A DNA stretch of 64,000 nt from Luteibacter sp. Sphag1AF (GCF_014192715.1 NZ_JACHYH010000003.1:372001-436000); one strand, 5' to 3'. Positions 27,185-39,402 are shown, counted from the stretch's first letter. The notes: a model not told the origin generated them from the letters alone. Numbers and translations: made by a program.

Positions 27185-27972
27185 ACGCACGTCCCAAAAA
27201 GAGTTTCGGCCAGCACTTCCTGCATGAGAAGCGCTATATCGAGCGCATCGTCTCGTCCATCAGCCCGCGCGACGGCGATGTGGTGGTGGAGATCGGCCCC
27301 GGTGAAGGCGCACTGACGATGCCCCTGCTCGCCGCAGCAAAACGCATGACCGCCATCGAACTGGACACGGACCTCATCCCTGGCCTGCGCGAACGCGCGG
27401 CAGCCGTGGGCGAGCTCACGGTGATCCACGCCGACGTGCTGAAGGTGGACTTCACCGCACTTGCGCGCGACCTTGGGGTCGACAAACTGCGCATCGCGGG
27501 CAACCTGCCCTATTACATTTCCAGCCCGATCCTTTTCCATTGCGTGGAGCACGCGCCGGCCATCGCCGACATGCACTTCATGCTGCAAAAGGAAGTGGTG
27601 GACCGCATGGCGGCCGAGCCCGGCAGCAAAGTGTACGGACGCCTGAGCGTGATGTTGCAGCTGGCATGCAAGGTGGTGCCGCTGTTCAACGTGCCACCGG
27701 GTGCGTTCCGGCCGCCCCCGAAGGTGGACTCCGCCGTCGTACGGCTGGTGCCGCTGGCGCCCGAACAGCTTCCCCGCGTGGACGGCGATGCCATCTACAA
27801 GGTGGTGAAGGCCGCCTTCGCCCAGCGGCGCAAAACGCTGTCCAACACGCTGAAGGGACTGATCGACGAGCCGACTATCCGCTCGCTGGACATTGATCCC
27901 AAAGCACGCGCTGAGACGCTTTCGCCGAGCGACTTCGTGAGACTGGCGCAAACCCTGGCGCGCGATGACTGA
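27181..27972 (+). CDS. rsmA: 16S rRNA dimethyladenosine transferase
   Basis: RsmA (KsgA) dimethylates two adjacent adenines near the 3' end of 16S rRNA. The protein has 263 residues. It opens with KKSFGQHFLHEKRYIERIV, carries the SAM-binding EIGPGEGALT and the catalytic motif NLPYYISSPI (N-x-P-Y), and ends with the family sequence RRKTLSNTLKG. Its ATG overlaps the pdxA stop as ATGA. Confidence 0.97.
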   Translation: MNARPKKSFGQHFLHEKRYIERIVSSISPRDGDVVVEIGPGEGALTMPLLAAAKRMTAIELDTDLIPGLRERAAAVGELTVIHADVLKVDFTALARDLGVDKLRIAGNLPYYISSPILFHCVEHAPAIADMHFMLQKEVVDRMAAEPGSKVYGRLSVMLQLACKVVPLFNVPPGAFRPPPKVDSAVVRLVPLAPEQLPRVDGDAIYKVVKAAFAQRRKTLSNTLKGLIDEPTIRSLDIDPKARAETLSPSDFVRLAQTLARDD

Positions 27973-28023
27973 TCACCGCACGCCGGACTTGCTCCACCCC
28001 TCCCCGTCCCCGACAATCCCTCA

Positions 28024-28407
28024 ATGACCGAGAAATCCCCCTACACGATCGCCGTGGAGGTTGAGAGCCGCTTTGAAGCCGAGCAATCCCAACCCGCCGA
28101 CAATCGCTACGTTTTCGCCTACACGATCACCCTGCGGAATGCCGGCAGCGAAGGCGCGCAACTGATGACCCGTCACTGGGTCATCACGGACGCGAATGGC
28201 AAAGTCGAGGAGGTGCGTGGTGAGGGCGTGGTGGGTGAACAACCTTGGATGCGACCTGGCGAGACGTTCGAGTACACCTCCGGGGCTGTACTCGAAACCG
28301 CCGTCGGCACCATGCAGGGCAGTTACAGCATGCTGGCCGATGATGGCACGCGCTTTGATGCCCCCATACCGGCCTTCGTACTCTCCATTCCCCGCACGCT
28401 GCATTAG
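28024..28407 (+). CDS. apaG: ApaG (FN3-like Co2+/Mg2+ efflux-associated protein)
   Basis: ApaG is a small beta-sandwich protein of uncertain function, historically linked to cobalt tolerance and almost always next to apaH. The 127-residue product shows the family stretch [20 protein letters not shown], then [25 protein letters not shown] (partly shown), GETFEYTSG, and [12 protein letters not shown]. No convincing ribosome site precedes the ATG. It is 51 bases after rsmA. Confidence 0.95.
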   Translation: MTEKSPYTIAVEVESRFEAEQSQPADNRYVFAYTITLRNAGSEGAQLMTRHWVITDANGKVEEVRGEGVVGEQPWMRPGETFEYTSGAVLETAVGTMQGSYSMLADDGTRFDAPIPAFVLSIPRTLH

Positions 28408-28417
28408 GAAGCAACAC

Positions 28418-28465
28418 ATGGATAGCGTGCACGCCGACAACGGCGCGGCGGAGCGCCTGTACTGA
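28418..28465 (+). CDS. Fifteen-codon mini-ORF coupled to apaH
   Basis: An ATG with AGGAAG six bases upstream opens a 15-codon frame (MDSVHADNGAAERLY) whose TGA overlaps the apaH ATG as TGATG. It fills the gap between apaG and apaH. It may serve only to deliver ribosomes to apaH. No product is known to me, and its translation is unproven. Confidence 0.4.
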   Translation: MDSVHADNGAAERLY

Positions 28466-29316
28466 TGGCCGTTTACGCAATCGGTGACGTACAGGGATGC
28501 TACCCCGAGCTCCAGCGGATGCTGGAGAAGATCCGCTTCGATCCTGCGGCGGATCGCCTGTGGTTCTGTGGCGACCTCGTCAACCGTGGCGGCCAGTCCC
28601 TGGAAACCCTGCGCCTTATTCATTCGCTGCGTGACAACGTCATCATTACGCTGGGCAACCATGACCTGAGTCTGCTGGCCATTGCGCAGCGGCGCGAGGA
28701 TGCGCAGTCGCGCGTCAACGCCGAGTTGCGCGAAGTGCTGTTTGCAGAGGACGCTCCGGTGCTGCTTGAGTGGATGCGCAATCAGAAGTTGCTGCACACC
28801 GATGAATCACTCGGCTGGACCATGATTCACGCCGGCCTCGCCCCTTCCTGGACGCTGCGCCAGGCGCAGCGCGCCGCGCTGGAAGTCGAGCGCGAACTGG
28901 GCGGCCCGCGCCATCAGCGCCTGCTGAAGAACCTGTTCGGCAATCGCCCGCCGGGCTGGAACAATCGCCTTCAGGGTGTGGAGCGTCATCGCGCCACCAT
29001 CAACACGCTGACCCGCATGCGCTATTGCGACGTGAATGGCCGCATTGATTTTGAAGGCAAGGGCACACCCGGGACACAGAAGCCGGGCATGTATCCGTGG
29101 TTTGAAGTGCCAGGCGTTCGCCGTCGCGAGACACGTGTGGTTTGCGGACACTGGTCAGCGCTGGGCCGCTTTGCCGGCCTGGGCGTCTATGCCATCGACA
29201 CCGGCTGCGTCTGGGGCGGCCAACTCACGGCGCTGCGCCTGGATACGGAAGAGCCGGAATACATCACGGTGCAAGCCGAATCGCACAGGCAAAAGCCCAA
29301 GGGTGGCGGAGACTGA
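28465..29316 (+). CDS. apaH: Symmetrical bis(5'-nucleosyl)-tetraphosphatase
   Basis: ApaH cleaves Ap4A to two ADP and can also decap NpnN-capped RNAs. The 283-residue protein has the metallophosphatase motifs in order: YAIGDVQGCYPEL (GD), CGDLVNRGGQSLE (GDLVNRG), and LGNHDLSLLAIA (GNHD), followed later by VVCGHWSALGRF (GHW) and the GGQLTALRLD segment. It ends the lptD to apaH series and faces secA across a strong shared terminator. Its start overlaps the mini-ORF stop. Confidence 0.97.
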   Translation: MAVYAIGDVQGCYPELQRMLEKIRFDPAADRLWFCGDLVNRGGQSLETLRLIHSLRDNVIITLGNHDLSLLAIAQRREDAQSRVNAELREVLFAEDAPVLLEWMRNQKLLHTDESLGWTMIHAGLAPSWTLRQAQRAALEVERELGGPRHQRLLKNLFGNRPPGWNNRLQGVERHRATINTLTRMRYCDVNGRIDFEGKGTPGTQKPGMYPWFEVPGVRRRETRVVCGHWSALGRFAGLGVYAIDTGCVWGGQLTALRLDTEEPEYITVQAESHRQKPKGGGD

Positions 29317-29366
29317 GCAAGTGAGCCAAAGCCCATTCTTGTCGGGCGTGGCGGAAAAAATGGATT

Positions 29367-29399
29367 AAAAAAAACCCGCCTTCTCCGGCGGGTTTTTTT
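29367..29399. terminator. Bidirectional terminator between apaH and secA
   Basis: AACCCGCC-TTCTCC-GGCGGGTT is flanked by A-runs and T-runs on both sides, so it works as an intrinsic terminator in either direction. It sits between the convergent apaH and secA genes. Confidence 0.92.
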
Positions 29400-29400
29400 A

Positions 29401-32115
<2,715 letters not shown>

Positions 32116-32179
32116 CGATCATCCGGATCAGAGACTTAAGGGGTCCCCGGCCGGCATACCCGGTCGGGACAGAAGGGCG

Positions 32180-32185
32180 ATGATA
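32180..32185 (-). promoter_or_regulatory. Candidate -10 element for secA
   Basis: TATCAT lies about 65 bases before the secA ATG on the minus strand in the 139-base gap to the M23 gene. No convincing -35 hexamer is found at normal spacing, so confidence is low. Confidence 0.3.
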
Positions 32186-32254
32186 CTACGGCCCGCCCAT
32201 GCTTTCCTCGGGGTGGCGGCGACCGGGGCGTGATTCAACCCCAGAAGCCGTGAG

Positions 32255-33187
32255 TCAGCGGTGACTGCGGGCAAAAGCCAGCGGATTGACCACCCGGTCG
32301 TGATACCAGACCTCGAAATGAACGTGCGAGCCCGTGGAACGGCCCGTGGAGCCGGCCTTGGCGATCACATCGCCCACGTGAACGCGCTGGCCCGGCTTGG
32401 CCACGATCACGCTGTTGTGCGCGTATCGGGTCATATAGCCGTTGCCATGGTCGATTTCGATGACATCGCCGTAGCCGTTGCGGATACCCGCGAAGGTGAC
32501 CATGCCCTCAGCCACTGCCGTCACGGGCGTACCCGTGGGCGCGGCGATGTCGATGCCGGTATGACGTGCGCTGTGGCCGCTGAACGGATCGGGGCGACCA
32601 CCGAAGTAAGAGGAGATGTAGCCCTGAACGGGCATGCCGGTGGGGCGCAGGCTGGATTCGATGCTGCGGTCGAGCAGCAGATTCTGCAGGGCCTGCAATT
32701 GGGCCTGCTGGCTGTCGAACTGACCGGCGAGGTCGTCGATACTGCGATCCAGGGTCTGCGGCAGGGCGTAGGAGACGTCGGTGGACGTGGTCTCCGGGCC
32801 GCCCACTGCGGGGGATTCGTCAAAGTTGAACTCACCATCGTCGAGCTTGCCGACCTCGGTAAGTCGTTCTCCAAGAGCGTTGAGACGGATGGACTGTGCC
32901 TGGAGCTGGCCGAGCTTCACGGCCAGGGCGTCCAGATCGCGCTGGGCGGTCTTGCGCACCTCGGCCAGCTGGTCGTTCTGGCTGGCCACTTGCTGGCGCA
33001 GCGTATGGATGTCTGACAGCGCACGGTCGTGCGGATTGGCCACGGTCAGTGCCAGAGCACCCCCGATGGCCGCGACGCCGAGAACTACGGCTGATGCGCC
33101 CAGAGCGATCTTCCGGCGCATGCGCCTGCATGAAAGATCCAGCGTTTTTGGCCCTTTCTGGCCACGTGACACGAGTATGATTTGCAT
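32255..33187 (-). CDS. M23-family peptidoglycan endopeptidase-like membrane protein
   Basis: With the ATG at 33187 the product has 310 residues. A single membrane helix near residues 28-48 (IALGASAVVLGVAAIGGALAL) anchors it in the inner membrane. It is followed by a coiled-coil-like region (LRQQVASQNDQLAEVRKTAQ and onward). The C-terminal LytM domain has the zinc ligands in RHTGIDIAAP (HxxxD) and SHVHFEVW (HxH), so it looks catalytically competent. Such proteins cut peptidoglycan cross-links or regulate amidases. It is divergent from dciA, and the same gene lies between secA and dciA-lpxC in Pseudomonas. The ATG of MRRKIALG is an alternative start. Confidence 0.88.
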   Translation of the reverse strand: MQIILVSRGQKGPKTLDLSCRRMRRKIALGASAVVLGVAAIGGALALTVANPHDRALSDIHTLRQQVASQNDQLAEVRKTAQRDLDALAVKLGQLQAQSIRLNALGERLTEVGKLDDGEFNFDESPAVGGPETTSTDVSYALPQTLDRSIDDLAGQFDSQQAQLQALQNLLLDRSIESSLRPTGMPVQGYISSYFGGRPDPFSGHSARHTGIDIAAPTGTPVTAVAEGMVTFAGIRNGYGDVIEIDHGNGYMTRYAHNSVIVAKPGQRVHVGDVIAKAGSTGRSTGSHVHFEVWYHDRVVNPLAFARSHR

Positions 33188-33218
33188 ACGATCCACAACA
33201 AAGATTTCCGACCGGCCC

Positions 33219-33689
33219 ATGCAGCCTCCGTTCCAGCCACCCCGTCGCTCGACCCGCGGACTGAAGTCCGTTGCCGAGGCCGGGCCCGTCGCGTCGCTCG
33301 CCAAAAAGGCGCGCGAACTGGACGAACTGGACCGCAAGTTGCGCCAAACGCTGCCGTCACCACTGCGCGATCAGGTCCGTTTTGCCGATCTGCGCGATGG
33401 CCGCCTCGTTTTCCTGGCCCCCTCCTCCGCCTGGGCTGCGAGGCTGCGCATGTACCAGGCGCAAATCCTCTCAGCCGCGCGCGCCTTCGGCGCACCAGCA
33501 GGTTCGTTAGCCGTGAAAGTGGCCCCCTTGCCGCCCGAGGAAATCATTCCGGATCGGCATAAAGCACTTTCGGCCACGGCAGCCAGACATCTCGCAGCCG
33601 CCGCGGCGTCCCTGTCAGACCCCGTATTGAAGAGTCTGTTCCTCGAACTCGCCTCCCACGCCGAAAAACCCGGCGATTCAGAGACTTGA
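33219..33689 (+). CDS. dciA: DciA-like DUF721 protein, putative replicative helicase loader
   Basis: The product has 156 residues with the start at 33219. A DUF721 domain follows an N-terminal basic region: LDRKLRQTLPSPLRDQVRFAD, then GRLVFLAPSSAWAARLRMYQ and QILSAARAFG. DUF721 proteins of bacteria that lack DnaC or DnaI were identified as DciA, which loads the DnaB helicase. The gene is divergent from M23 by 31 bases and convergent with lpxC, matching its place in Pseudomonas. The C-terminal 60 residues are alanine-rich and less conserved in appearance. Confidence 0.82.
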   Translation: MQPPFQPPRRSTRGLKSVAEAGPVASLAKKARELDELDRKLRQTLPSPLRDQVRFADLRDGRLVFLAPSSAWAARLRMYQAQILSAARAFGAPAGSLAVKVAPLPPEEIIPDRHKALSATAARHLAAAAASLSDPVLKSLFLELASHAEKPGDSET

Positions 33690-33837
33690 GATAGCGAGAA
33701 CCCCCGTTCCACACCCCCGGCTGTCCGCCAGGTGATCACTTTTATAGCACGATCCGTAAGTGAGAACACAAGACCTGCACGCCGCCTTCACGGAAGTGTG
33801 ACGGGAGCGACGACCGTCGGGCAGATTTGCAGACAAC

Positions 33838-33867
33838 AAAAAAGCCGCGGCTTGCGCCGCGGCTTTT
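33838..33867. terminator. Bidirectional terminator between dciA and lpxC
   Basis: AAAAGCCGCGG-CTTGCG-CCGCGGCTTTT is a perfect 11-pair stem with A- and T-rich ends. It ends lpxC from one side and dciA from the other. About 150 further bases between dciA and this stem hold nothing recognisable. Confidence 0.9.
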
Positions 33868-33899
33868 CCGTCCCTGATACGCCTTTAAGGCGTAGCCCG

Positions 33900-34811
33900 T
33901 CAGACCGCCGCAGCGGGATGGGCGTAGGAAATCGGCGCTTGCGCCGGATCCTTGAAGCTGACTTCTTCCCACGCAGTGGCATCGGCCATCAGCGTGCGCA
34001 GCAGCTTGTTGTTCAGTTCATGACCCGACTTGTGCGCGTAGTACGCGCCGATCAGGCTGTGGCCAAGCATGTAGATGTCGCCGATTGCATCGAGGATCTT
34101 GTGCTTCACGAATTCGTCGTCGTAACGCAGGCCGTCTTCGTTGAGCACGCGATAATCGTCCAGCACCACGGCGTTATCCATCGAACCGCCGAGGGTGAGG
34201 TTGCGCTCACGCAGCATTTCGATGTCGCGCATGAAACCGAACGTGCGGGCGCGGCTGACTTCCTTGACGAACGAGGTCGTCGAGAAATCCATCTCGGCCT
34301 GCGAATTGCGCTTGTTGAACAGCGGGTGGTTGAACTCGACCGAGAAACCCACCTTGAAGCCGTCGAACGGCTCAAAACGGGCCCACTTGTCGCCGTCCTG
34401 GACCTTGACCGGCTTCTTGATGCGGATGAAGCGCTTCGGGGCTTCCTGCTCCTCGATGCCAGCGGACTGGATCAGGAACACGAAAGGACCGGCGCTGCCG
34501 TCCATGATGGGGACTTCCGGGGCCGACAGGTCGACGTATGCGTTGTCGATGCCAAGGCCTGCCATCGCCGAAAGCAGATGCTCGACGGTGGAAACGCGGA
34601 CGTCGCCGTTCACCAGGGTGGTGGAAAGACGCGTGTCGCCGACATTTTCAGGGGACGAGCGAAGCTCGACCACCGGTTCGAGGTCGGTGCGACGAAACAC
34701 GATACCCGTGTTCGGCGCCGCGGGACGAAGCGTCATGTACACCTTGTCGCCGGTATGGAGGCCGACGCCCGTGGCGCGAATGATGTTCTTGAGCGTGCGC
34801 TGCTTAATCAT
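33900..34811 (-). CDS. lpxC: UDP-3-O-acyl-N-acetylglucosamine deacetylase
   Basis: LpxC catalyses the committed deacetylation in lipid A synthesis. The 303-residue protein has the zinc histidine His78 in [11 protein letters not shown] and the second metal motif in [17 protein letters not shown] (H and D near residues 236-240). It begins [19 protein letters not shown], the family N-terminus. It lies downstream of ftsZ, as in E. coli, after a 296-base gap holding inverted repeats. No strong ribosome site or sigma70 pair is obvious. Confidence 0.98.
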   Translation of the reverse strand: MIKQRTLKNIIRATGVGLHTGDKVYMTLRPAAPNTGIVFRRTDLEPVVELRSSPENVGDTRLSTTLVNGDVRVSTVEHLLSAMAGLGIDNAYVDLSAPEVPIMDGSAGPFVFLIQSAGIEEQEAPKRFIRIKKPVKVQDGDKWARFEPFDGFKVGFSVEFNHPLFNKRNSQAEMDFSTTSFVKEVSRARTFGFMRDIEMLRERNLTLGGSMDNAVVLDDYRVLNEDGLRYDDEFVKHKILDAIGDIYMLGHSLIGAYYAHKSGHELNNKLLRTLMADATAWEEVSFKDPAQAPISYAHPAAAV

Positions 34812-34926
34812 TTTTGGTCAAACCTGTCTGGCAGCAGCCTGAAGTGGCGGAGATGCTAACACAGTCTTAACCTCGGAATAAACAAACCAGACGGTACAGT
34901 CTAGATTTGCTTCACTGTTCCTTCAG

Positions 34927-34951
34927 TCTCAAGTTGAGATTCGTTCTCATA
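34927..34951. promoter_or_regulatory. Overlapping inverted repeats upstream of lpxC, Fur-box-like
   Basis: TCTCAA-G-TTGAGA (34927-34939) is a perfect palindrome. Its right half joins TTGAGA-TTCG-TTCTCA, so three copies of one hexamer motif alternate in orientation. The 19 bases at 34933-34951 match 14 of 19 positions of an AATGAGAATNATTCTCATT-type Fur box. It lies about 120-140 bases upstream of the lpxC ATG. The rest of the ftsZ-lpxC gap shows only weak promoter-like sequence. Confidence 0.35.
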
Positions 34952-34998
34952 TTCCCGTCTCGAAAGTTCTTGCGAATCATGGATCTGGCGGCAGCGAA

Positions 34999-35036
34999 CC
35001 GCGCTCCGCCACCGGACGGGGGGCGGCGGAGCGCGG
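34999..35036. repeat. Strong stem-loop after ftsZ
   Basis: CCGCGCTCCGCC and GGCGGAGCGCGG form a perfect 12-pair stem with a 14-base loop, about 70 bases past the ftsZ stop. No T-run follows in the ftsZ direction, so it may stabilise the mRNA 3' end or act with Rho rather than being a classical intrinsic terminator. Confidence 0.6.
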
Positions 35037-35107
35037 CGGCGTCCAGGCTCCTGCCTGGCGTCGCCTCACGTCATCCCTGACGCGTCATGGGTGCTGCCGA
35101 AGCGGTA

Positions 35108-36292
35108 TCAGTCAGCCTGGCGGCGCAGGAACGCCGGGATATCCAGGTAGTCGATAGCCGGCTCGGCCGATTTTGCCTGCACGGGCTCCGAACGCGTGGC
35201 CGCGACGGTTTCCGGCTGAGCGTAATCCACCACTTCGTTACCGGTACCGGTGCGAAGCACGACCGGACGCGGACGCTGGCGCATTTCCACCTGCTGCTGG
35301 ACGGCCTGGCGCACCGGCTGCTGCTTGGCAGCGGCGGCACGGTTCAGGCCCGTGGCAACCACGGTCACGCGGACGTCGTCCTGCATTTCCGGGTCAAGCG
35401 AGGTACCGATGACCACGGTGGCGTCTTCGCTGGCGAAATCGTGGATCACGCGACCGATTTCGTCGAATTCGCGCATGGTCAGGTTCGGACCCGCCGTCAC
35501 GTTGACGAGGATGCCGCAAGCGCCGTTCAGATTCACGTCTTCCAGCAGCGGGTTGTTGATCGCGGCTTCGGCGGCGGCCTGCGCGCGGTCGTCGCCACGG
35601 GCGGTGCCCGAACCCATCATCGCCATGCCCATTTCGCTCATGACCGTACGCACGTCGGCAAAGTCGACGTTGATGAGACCCGGGCTGGTGATGAGGTCAG
35701 CGATACCCTGAACGGCGCCCTGGAGGACGTCGTTGGCGGCCTTGAACGCATTCAGCAGGGTGACTTCGCGCCCCAGCACCGAGAGAAGTTTCTCGTTCGG
35801 CACGGTGATCAGGGAGTCGACATGCTGGGACAGGTCTTCGATACCCTTCAGGGCGACCTGCATGCGGCGACGACCCTCGAACGGGAACGGCTTGGTGACC
35901 ACAGCCACCGTCAGGATGCCCTTCTCTTTCGCGAGCTGGGCCACGACCGGAGCCGCGCCCGTACCGGTACCACCACCCATGCCAGCGGTGATGAAAACCA
36001 TGTCCGCGCCTTCCAGCATCTCTTCGATGCGCTCGCGGTCTTCCAGTGCGGCCTGACGGCCGACTTCCGGGTTGGCGCCAGCGCCAAGACCCTTGGTGAC
36101 GTTGCTGCCCAGCTGAAGATGCGTGCGCGACGCGCAGGTCTTCATGGCCTGGGCATCGGTGTTGGCGACGACGAACTCGACGCCTTCGATGCTGGAGTTG
36201 ACCATGTGGGCCACGGCGTTGCCACCGCCGCCACCGACGCCGATGACCTTGATGACCGCGTTGGGTGCCAGTTTCTCGATGAGTTCAAACAT
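35108..36292 (-). CDS. ftsZ: Cell division GTPase FtsZ
   Basis: FtsZ polymerises into the division ring. The 394-residue protein has the tubulin signature [10 protein letters not shown] at residues 106-115 and the N-terminal nucleotide segment [13 protein letters not shown] near residues 18-30. It carries a linker rich in basic and glutamine residues, then the conserved C-terminal peptide [12 protein letters not shown], which binds FtsA and ZipA. GGAGGACGGGAA before the ATG is a strong ribosome site. It is preceded by a 127-base gap with three hairpins. Confidence 0.99.
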   Translation of the reverse strand: MFELIEKLAPNAVIKVIGVGGGGGNAVAHMVNSSIEGVEFVVANTDAQAMKTCASRTHLQLGSNVTKGLGAGANPEVGRQAALEDRERIEEMLEGADMVFITAGMGGGTGTGAAPVVAQLAKEKGILTVAVVTKPFPFEGRRRMQVALKGIEDLSQHVDSLITVPNEKLLSVLGREVTLLNAFKAANDVLQGAVQGIADLITSPGLINVDFADVRTVMSEMGMAMMGSGTARGDDRAQAAAEAAINNPLLEDVNLNGACGILVNVTAGPNLTMREFDEIGRVIHDFASEDATVVIGTSLDPEMQDDVRVTVVATGLNRAAAAKQQPVRQAVQQQVEMRQRPRPVVLRTGTGNEVVDYAQPETVAATRSEPVQAKSAEPAIDYLDIPAFLRRQAD

Positions 36293-36336
36293 TTCCCGTC
36301 CTCCGCAGAACTTGTGATTTTTAGTTATGTCCCGTT

Positions 36337-36419
36337 CCCGACTCCTGTCGGGCGCGGGTTGCGGGCAGTCCTATCGCCCCGGCGCCCACCTCCTTCGGGC
36401 GCCGAAATAAATCATTTCG
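36337..36419 (-). repeat. Three tandem inverted repeats between ftsA and ftsZ
   Basis: In the minus-strand order, CGAAAT-N5-ATTTCG directly abuts the ftsA stop (36403-36419), then GGCGCCC-N9-GGGCGCC (36381-36403), and finally CCCGAC-N4-GTCGGG (36337-36352). All three are perfect. The loop of the middle hairpin contains AAGGAGGT, a full Shine-Dalgarno sequence with no start codon at useful spacing. The array could adjust ftsA/ftsZ transcript stability or ratio. No T-run follows any stem. Confidence 0.6.
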
Positions 36420-37655
36420 TCAGAAGTTCTTCGTAAACCAGCTACGGAACTTCTCGACCATTCCGCCGACACTGCCGCCCGACGAACCGGAGCTGCGCAT
36501 GCCGCCGCCCGAACGCGAGCCATGCAGCAACAGGCCAACGCCCGTCGAATGCAGCTCACTGGACACGACATCACCCAGGCCCGACACGTGCTGAGGCACG
36601 CCGACGCGAACCATCTTGTGGAAAATTTCTTCCGCCAGTTCCAGCGCGCCTTCCATCCGCGAAGCACCACCGGTGAGAACGATGCCGGCAGCGACCAGGC
36701 TTTCGTAGCCCGACCGACGCAGTTCGTCCTGCACCATCTCGAAGATTTCTTCGTAGCGCGCCTGCACCGACTGCGCGAGGGCCTGACGTGCCAGACGACG
36801 CGGCGGACGATCACCCACGCTGGGCACCTGGATCGTTTCCTCGGCATGGGCAAGCTGAGCCAGCGCACACGCGTATTTGATTTTGATCTCTTCCGCGTGA
36901 GCGGTTGGTGTGTGCACCCCATACGCGATGTCGTTCGTCACCTGGTCGCCGCCGACCGGCAGCGACTTGGTGTAGCGAATGGCACCCTGCGTATAGATGG
37001 CGATATCGGTGGTGCCTGCGCCGATGTCGACAAGACACACGCCCAGTTCGAGCTCATCTTCGGTCAGCACCGCTTTCGCGCTGGCCACGGCCGCAGGTAC
37101 CAGTTCGTCCACCGACAGCCCGCAACGCTGGATGCACTTGCTGATGTTCTGCACCGCGCTGGCCGCGCCGGTTACCAGATGCACGCTGGCTTCCAGACGC
37201 ACACCGCTCATGCCAACCGGATGGCGGATGCCGTCCTGGCCGTCGATGCGATATTCCTGCGACTCCTTGTAGAGCACCTTGCGGTCAGCCGGAATGGCGA
37301 CGGCGCTGGCCGCTTCCAGCACCTGTTCCAGATCGGCAGACATGACTTCACGGTCGCGGATCGCGGCGGTGCCGTGTGAGTTCTTCGTCTCAAGGTGGCT
37401 GCCGGAGATCGACGCATACACCGAGCGAATGTCGCAGCCGGCCATCAATTCGGCCTCTTCCACCGCGCGCTGGATGGAGTGCACGGTCGATTCGATGTCC
37501 ACGACCGAACCGCGCTTCATGCCGCGCGACACGTGGGTACCGATGCCGATCACTTCGATCGGTTCGCCCGGCTCGTACTCACCCACAATCGCCACCACCT
37601 TGGAGGTGCCGATGTCGAGGCCGACGACGAGCTGTTTATCGTTCTTGTTTCTCAT
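36420..37655 (-). CDS. ftsA: Cell division protein FtsA
   Basis: FtsA is the actin-like protein that tethers FtsZ to the membrane. The 411-residue product shows the actin-fold nucleotide motifs LVVGLDIGTSKV at the N-terminus, CLVDIGAGTTDIAIY in the middle and GIVLTGGASRMEG later. The C-terminal GGMVEKFRSWFTKNF is the amphipathic membrane-targeting helix. Its start overlaps the ftsQ stop by 4 bases. Confidence 0.98.
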   Translation of the reverse strand: MRNKNDKQLVVGLDIGTSKVVAIVGEYEPGEPIEVIGIGTHVSRGMKRGSVVDIESTVHSIQRAVEEAELMAGCDIRSVYASISGSHLETKNSHGTAAIRDREVMSADLEQVLEAASAVAIPADRKVLYKESQEYRIDGQDGIRHPVGMSGVRLEASVHLVTGAASAVQNISKCIQRCGLSVDELVPAAVASAKAVLTEDELELGVCLVDIGAGTTDIAIYTQGAIRYTKSLPVGGDQVTNDIAYGVHTPTAHAEEIKIKYACALAQLAHAEETIQVPSVGDRPPRRLARQALAQSVQARYEEIFEMVQDELRRSGYESLVAAGIVLTGGASRMEGALELAEEIFHKMVRVGVPQHVSGLGDVVSSELHSTGVGLLLHGSRSGGGMRSSGSSGGSVGGMVEKFRSWFTKNF

Positions 37656-38404
37656 GTTCCGGCCTTAGCTTCCGCACGCGTGGCAGCCGGCGCTTCCGGC
37701 TGGGGCCACTTGACGGCAAATCCATTGGTGTAACGAAGGTCGGCGTAGGCGAACGAGCCCTGCCGACCGGCGATCAATTGCGGGTACACATCGAGGAAAC
37801 GCGACAGCCGGCGGTCGGCCTGTTCGCGATCACCGATGACGATGTCGGCGCCACTTTCGGTCGTAACGCTCCAACTGCCACGATCACTCAACGACACGCC
37901 GGTCACCTGAAGCTGTGCACGGCCGGCAAACGCTTTCTGCGCCTGCGCATAGAAGCTCACCACTTCAGCCAGTCGCGCATCCGGGCCCCGCAATTGCGGC
38001 AGTCCGGCCATCTGATCGGCGCCGGGGGCCTGGAAAACCAGGCCCTGGCGGCTGATCAGCTTGTCGTCGTTCCAGCGCGCAAACGGCTGACGCTCGTAGA
38101 TGCGAACCAGCAGCGTGTCGGGCCAGCGCTTGCGCACTTCCACCGACTCCACCCAGGGCAACGTGCCGATGGCCGTGCGCACGTCTTCCAGATTGGTAGC
38201 AAAAAAACCTTTCCCCAGATGAGGCAGCACAGCGCCGCGCAGCTGTTCGGCACTGACGTGCGTGAACTCCGCCTCGACTTTCAGCTGCGTCACCGGCCAG
38301 CGATTGGCCGCGAACCAGCCTTGCATCACGCCAACCACGGGCAACACCACCAAGGTAATGGCGATGACCCAGGCAACGATCCGCGTGGCGGCGCTTCCTT
38401 TCAC
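37652..38404 (-). CDS. ftsQ: Cell division protein FtsQ
   Basis: FtsQ joins the FtsBL complex to the divisome. The best start is the GTG at 38404, whose GTGA overlaps the ddlB stop, with GGAGGAC just upstream. The product has 250 residues: a short cytoplasmic N-terminus, one membrane helix ([20 protein letters not shown]), a POTRA domain starting near [18 protein letters not shown], and the FtsQ beta domain, with [22 protein letters not shown] as its typical block (partly shown). Confidence 0.95.
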   Translation of the reverse strand: MKGSAATRIVAWVIAITLVVLPVVGVMQGWFAANRWPVTQLKVEAEFTHVSAEQLRGAVLPHLGKGFFATNLEDVRTAIGTLPWVESVEVRKRWPDTLLVRIYERQPFARWNDDKLISRQGLVFQAPGADQMAGLPQLRGPDARLAEVVSFYAQAQKAFAGRAQLQVTGVSLSDRGSWSVTTESGADIVIGDREQADRRLSRFLDVYPQLIAGRQGSFAYADLRYTNGFAVKWPQPEAPAATRAEAKAGT

Positions 38405-39402
38405 TGATGTCCTCCGTTGGTGCGGACTTCTGCACGGAACGAGGTTTCCAGGATGCGCCAGCACAGATTCTGGAAATCCAGACCTGCCGCTGCTGCGGCC
38501 TTGGGAACCAGCGAATGGGTGGTCATGCCCGGTGCCGTATTGACCTCAAGCAGCCAGTTCCGGCCGTGCTTGTCGCGCATCACGTCCACGCGGCCCCACC
38601 CCGAGCAGGCCAGCGCATCGAATGCGGTGAGTGCCAGTGCACGCATCTCGGTTTCGGCATCGGCGGAAAGACCCGGAACGATGTACTGGGTGTCCTCGGC
38701 GATGTACTTGGCGTTGTAGTCGTAATACGCGCCCTTGGGCACGATCTTGATCGTCGGCAGCACTTCACGCCCAAGGACGCCGACGGTGAATTCGCCGCCC
38801 TCCCTGTCGTCACCTTCGATCAGCGTTTCCATCAGCATGTCGCCCGGATAGCGCAGCGCCAGTTCCACAGCAGAATCGAGCTGGTCTTCGGAGAACACGC
38901 GCGAGACGCCCACGCTGGAGCCTTCCCACGCGGGCTTTACGATCAGCGGAAAGCCGATCTCGGCGGCAGCAGCGTGCACGTCGGCACCGCGCGGCAACGC
39001 CTTGAAGCGCGGGGTGGGAAGGCCGAGCGAAGCCCAGACCTGCTTGGCGCGGATCTTGTCCAGCGACAGCGCGGAGCCCAGCACACCGGAACCGGTGAAC
39101 GGGATGCCCAGCGATTGCAGCGCGCCCTGAAGCTCGCCGTTCTCGCCGCCACCGCCGTGAAGGATGTTGAACACGCGCGCGAAGTGACCGGCCCGCACGG
39201 CGTCCAGCAACGCCGGAATGCCGTCGATGGGGTGCGCGTCGATACCGCTGGCGCGCAGGGCGTCCAGTACATTGCGGCCGGAATTCAGGGACACCTCGCG
39301 TTCGGCCGAGCTTCCGCCCAGCACAACAGCGACGCGGCCGAACTGCGCCGGATCAGTCACCGTGTGGCCAAACGTGTTCTGGCCGGTGAGTTGGGTGCTC
39401 AT
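38401..39402 (-). CDS. ddlB: D-alanine--D-alanine ligase
   Basis: Ddl joins two D-alanines for the peptidoglycan stem peptide. The 333-residue ATP-grasp enzyme has [16 protein letters not shown] at the N-terminus, [28 protein letters not shown] and the late [18 protein letters not shown]. The start may be the ATG at 39402 or the GTG three bases earlier, which would make another GTGA overlap with murC. It lies in the dcw cluster between murC and ftsQ; no murB is present between them. Confidence 0.97.
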   Translation of the reverse strand: MSTQLTGQNTFGHTVTDPAQFGRVAVVLGGSSAEREVSLNSGRNVLDALRASGIDAHPIDGIPALLDAVRAGHFARVFNILHGGGGENGELQGALQSLGIPFTGSGVLGSALSLDKIRAKQVWASLGLPTPRFKALPRGADVHAAAAEIGFPLIVKPAWEGSSVGVSRVFSEDQLDSAVELALRYPGDMLMETLIEGDDREGGEFTVGVLGREVLPTIKIVPKGAYYDYNAKYIAEDTQYIVPGLSADAETEMRALALTAFDALACSGWGRVDVMRDKHGRNWLLEVNTAPGMTTHSLVPKAAAAAGLDFQNLCWRILETSFRAEVRTNGGHQ

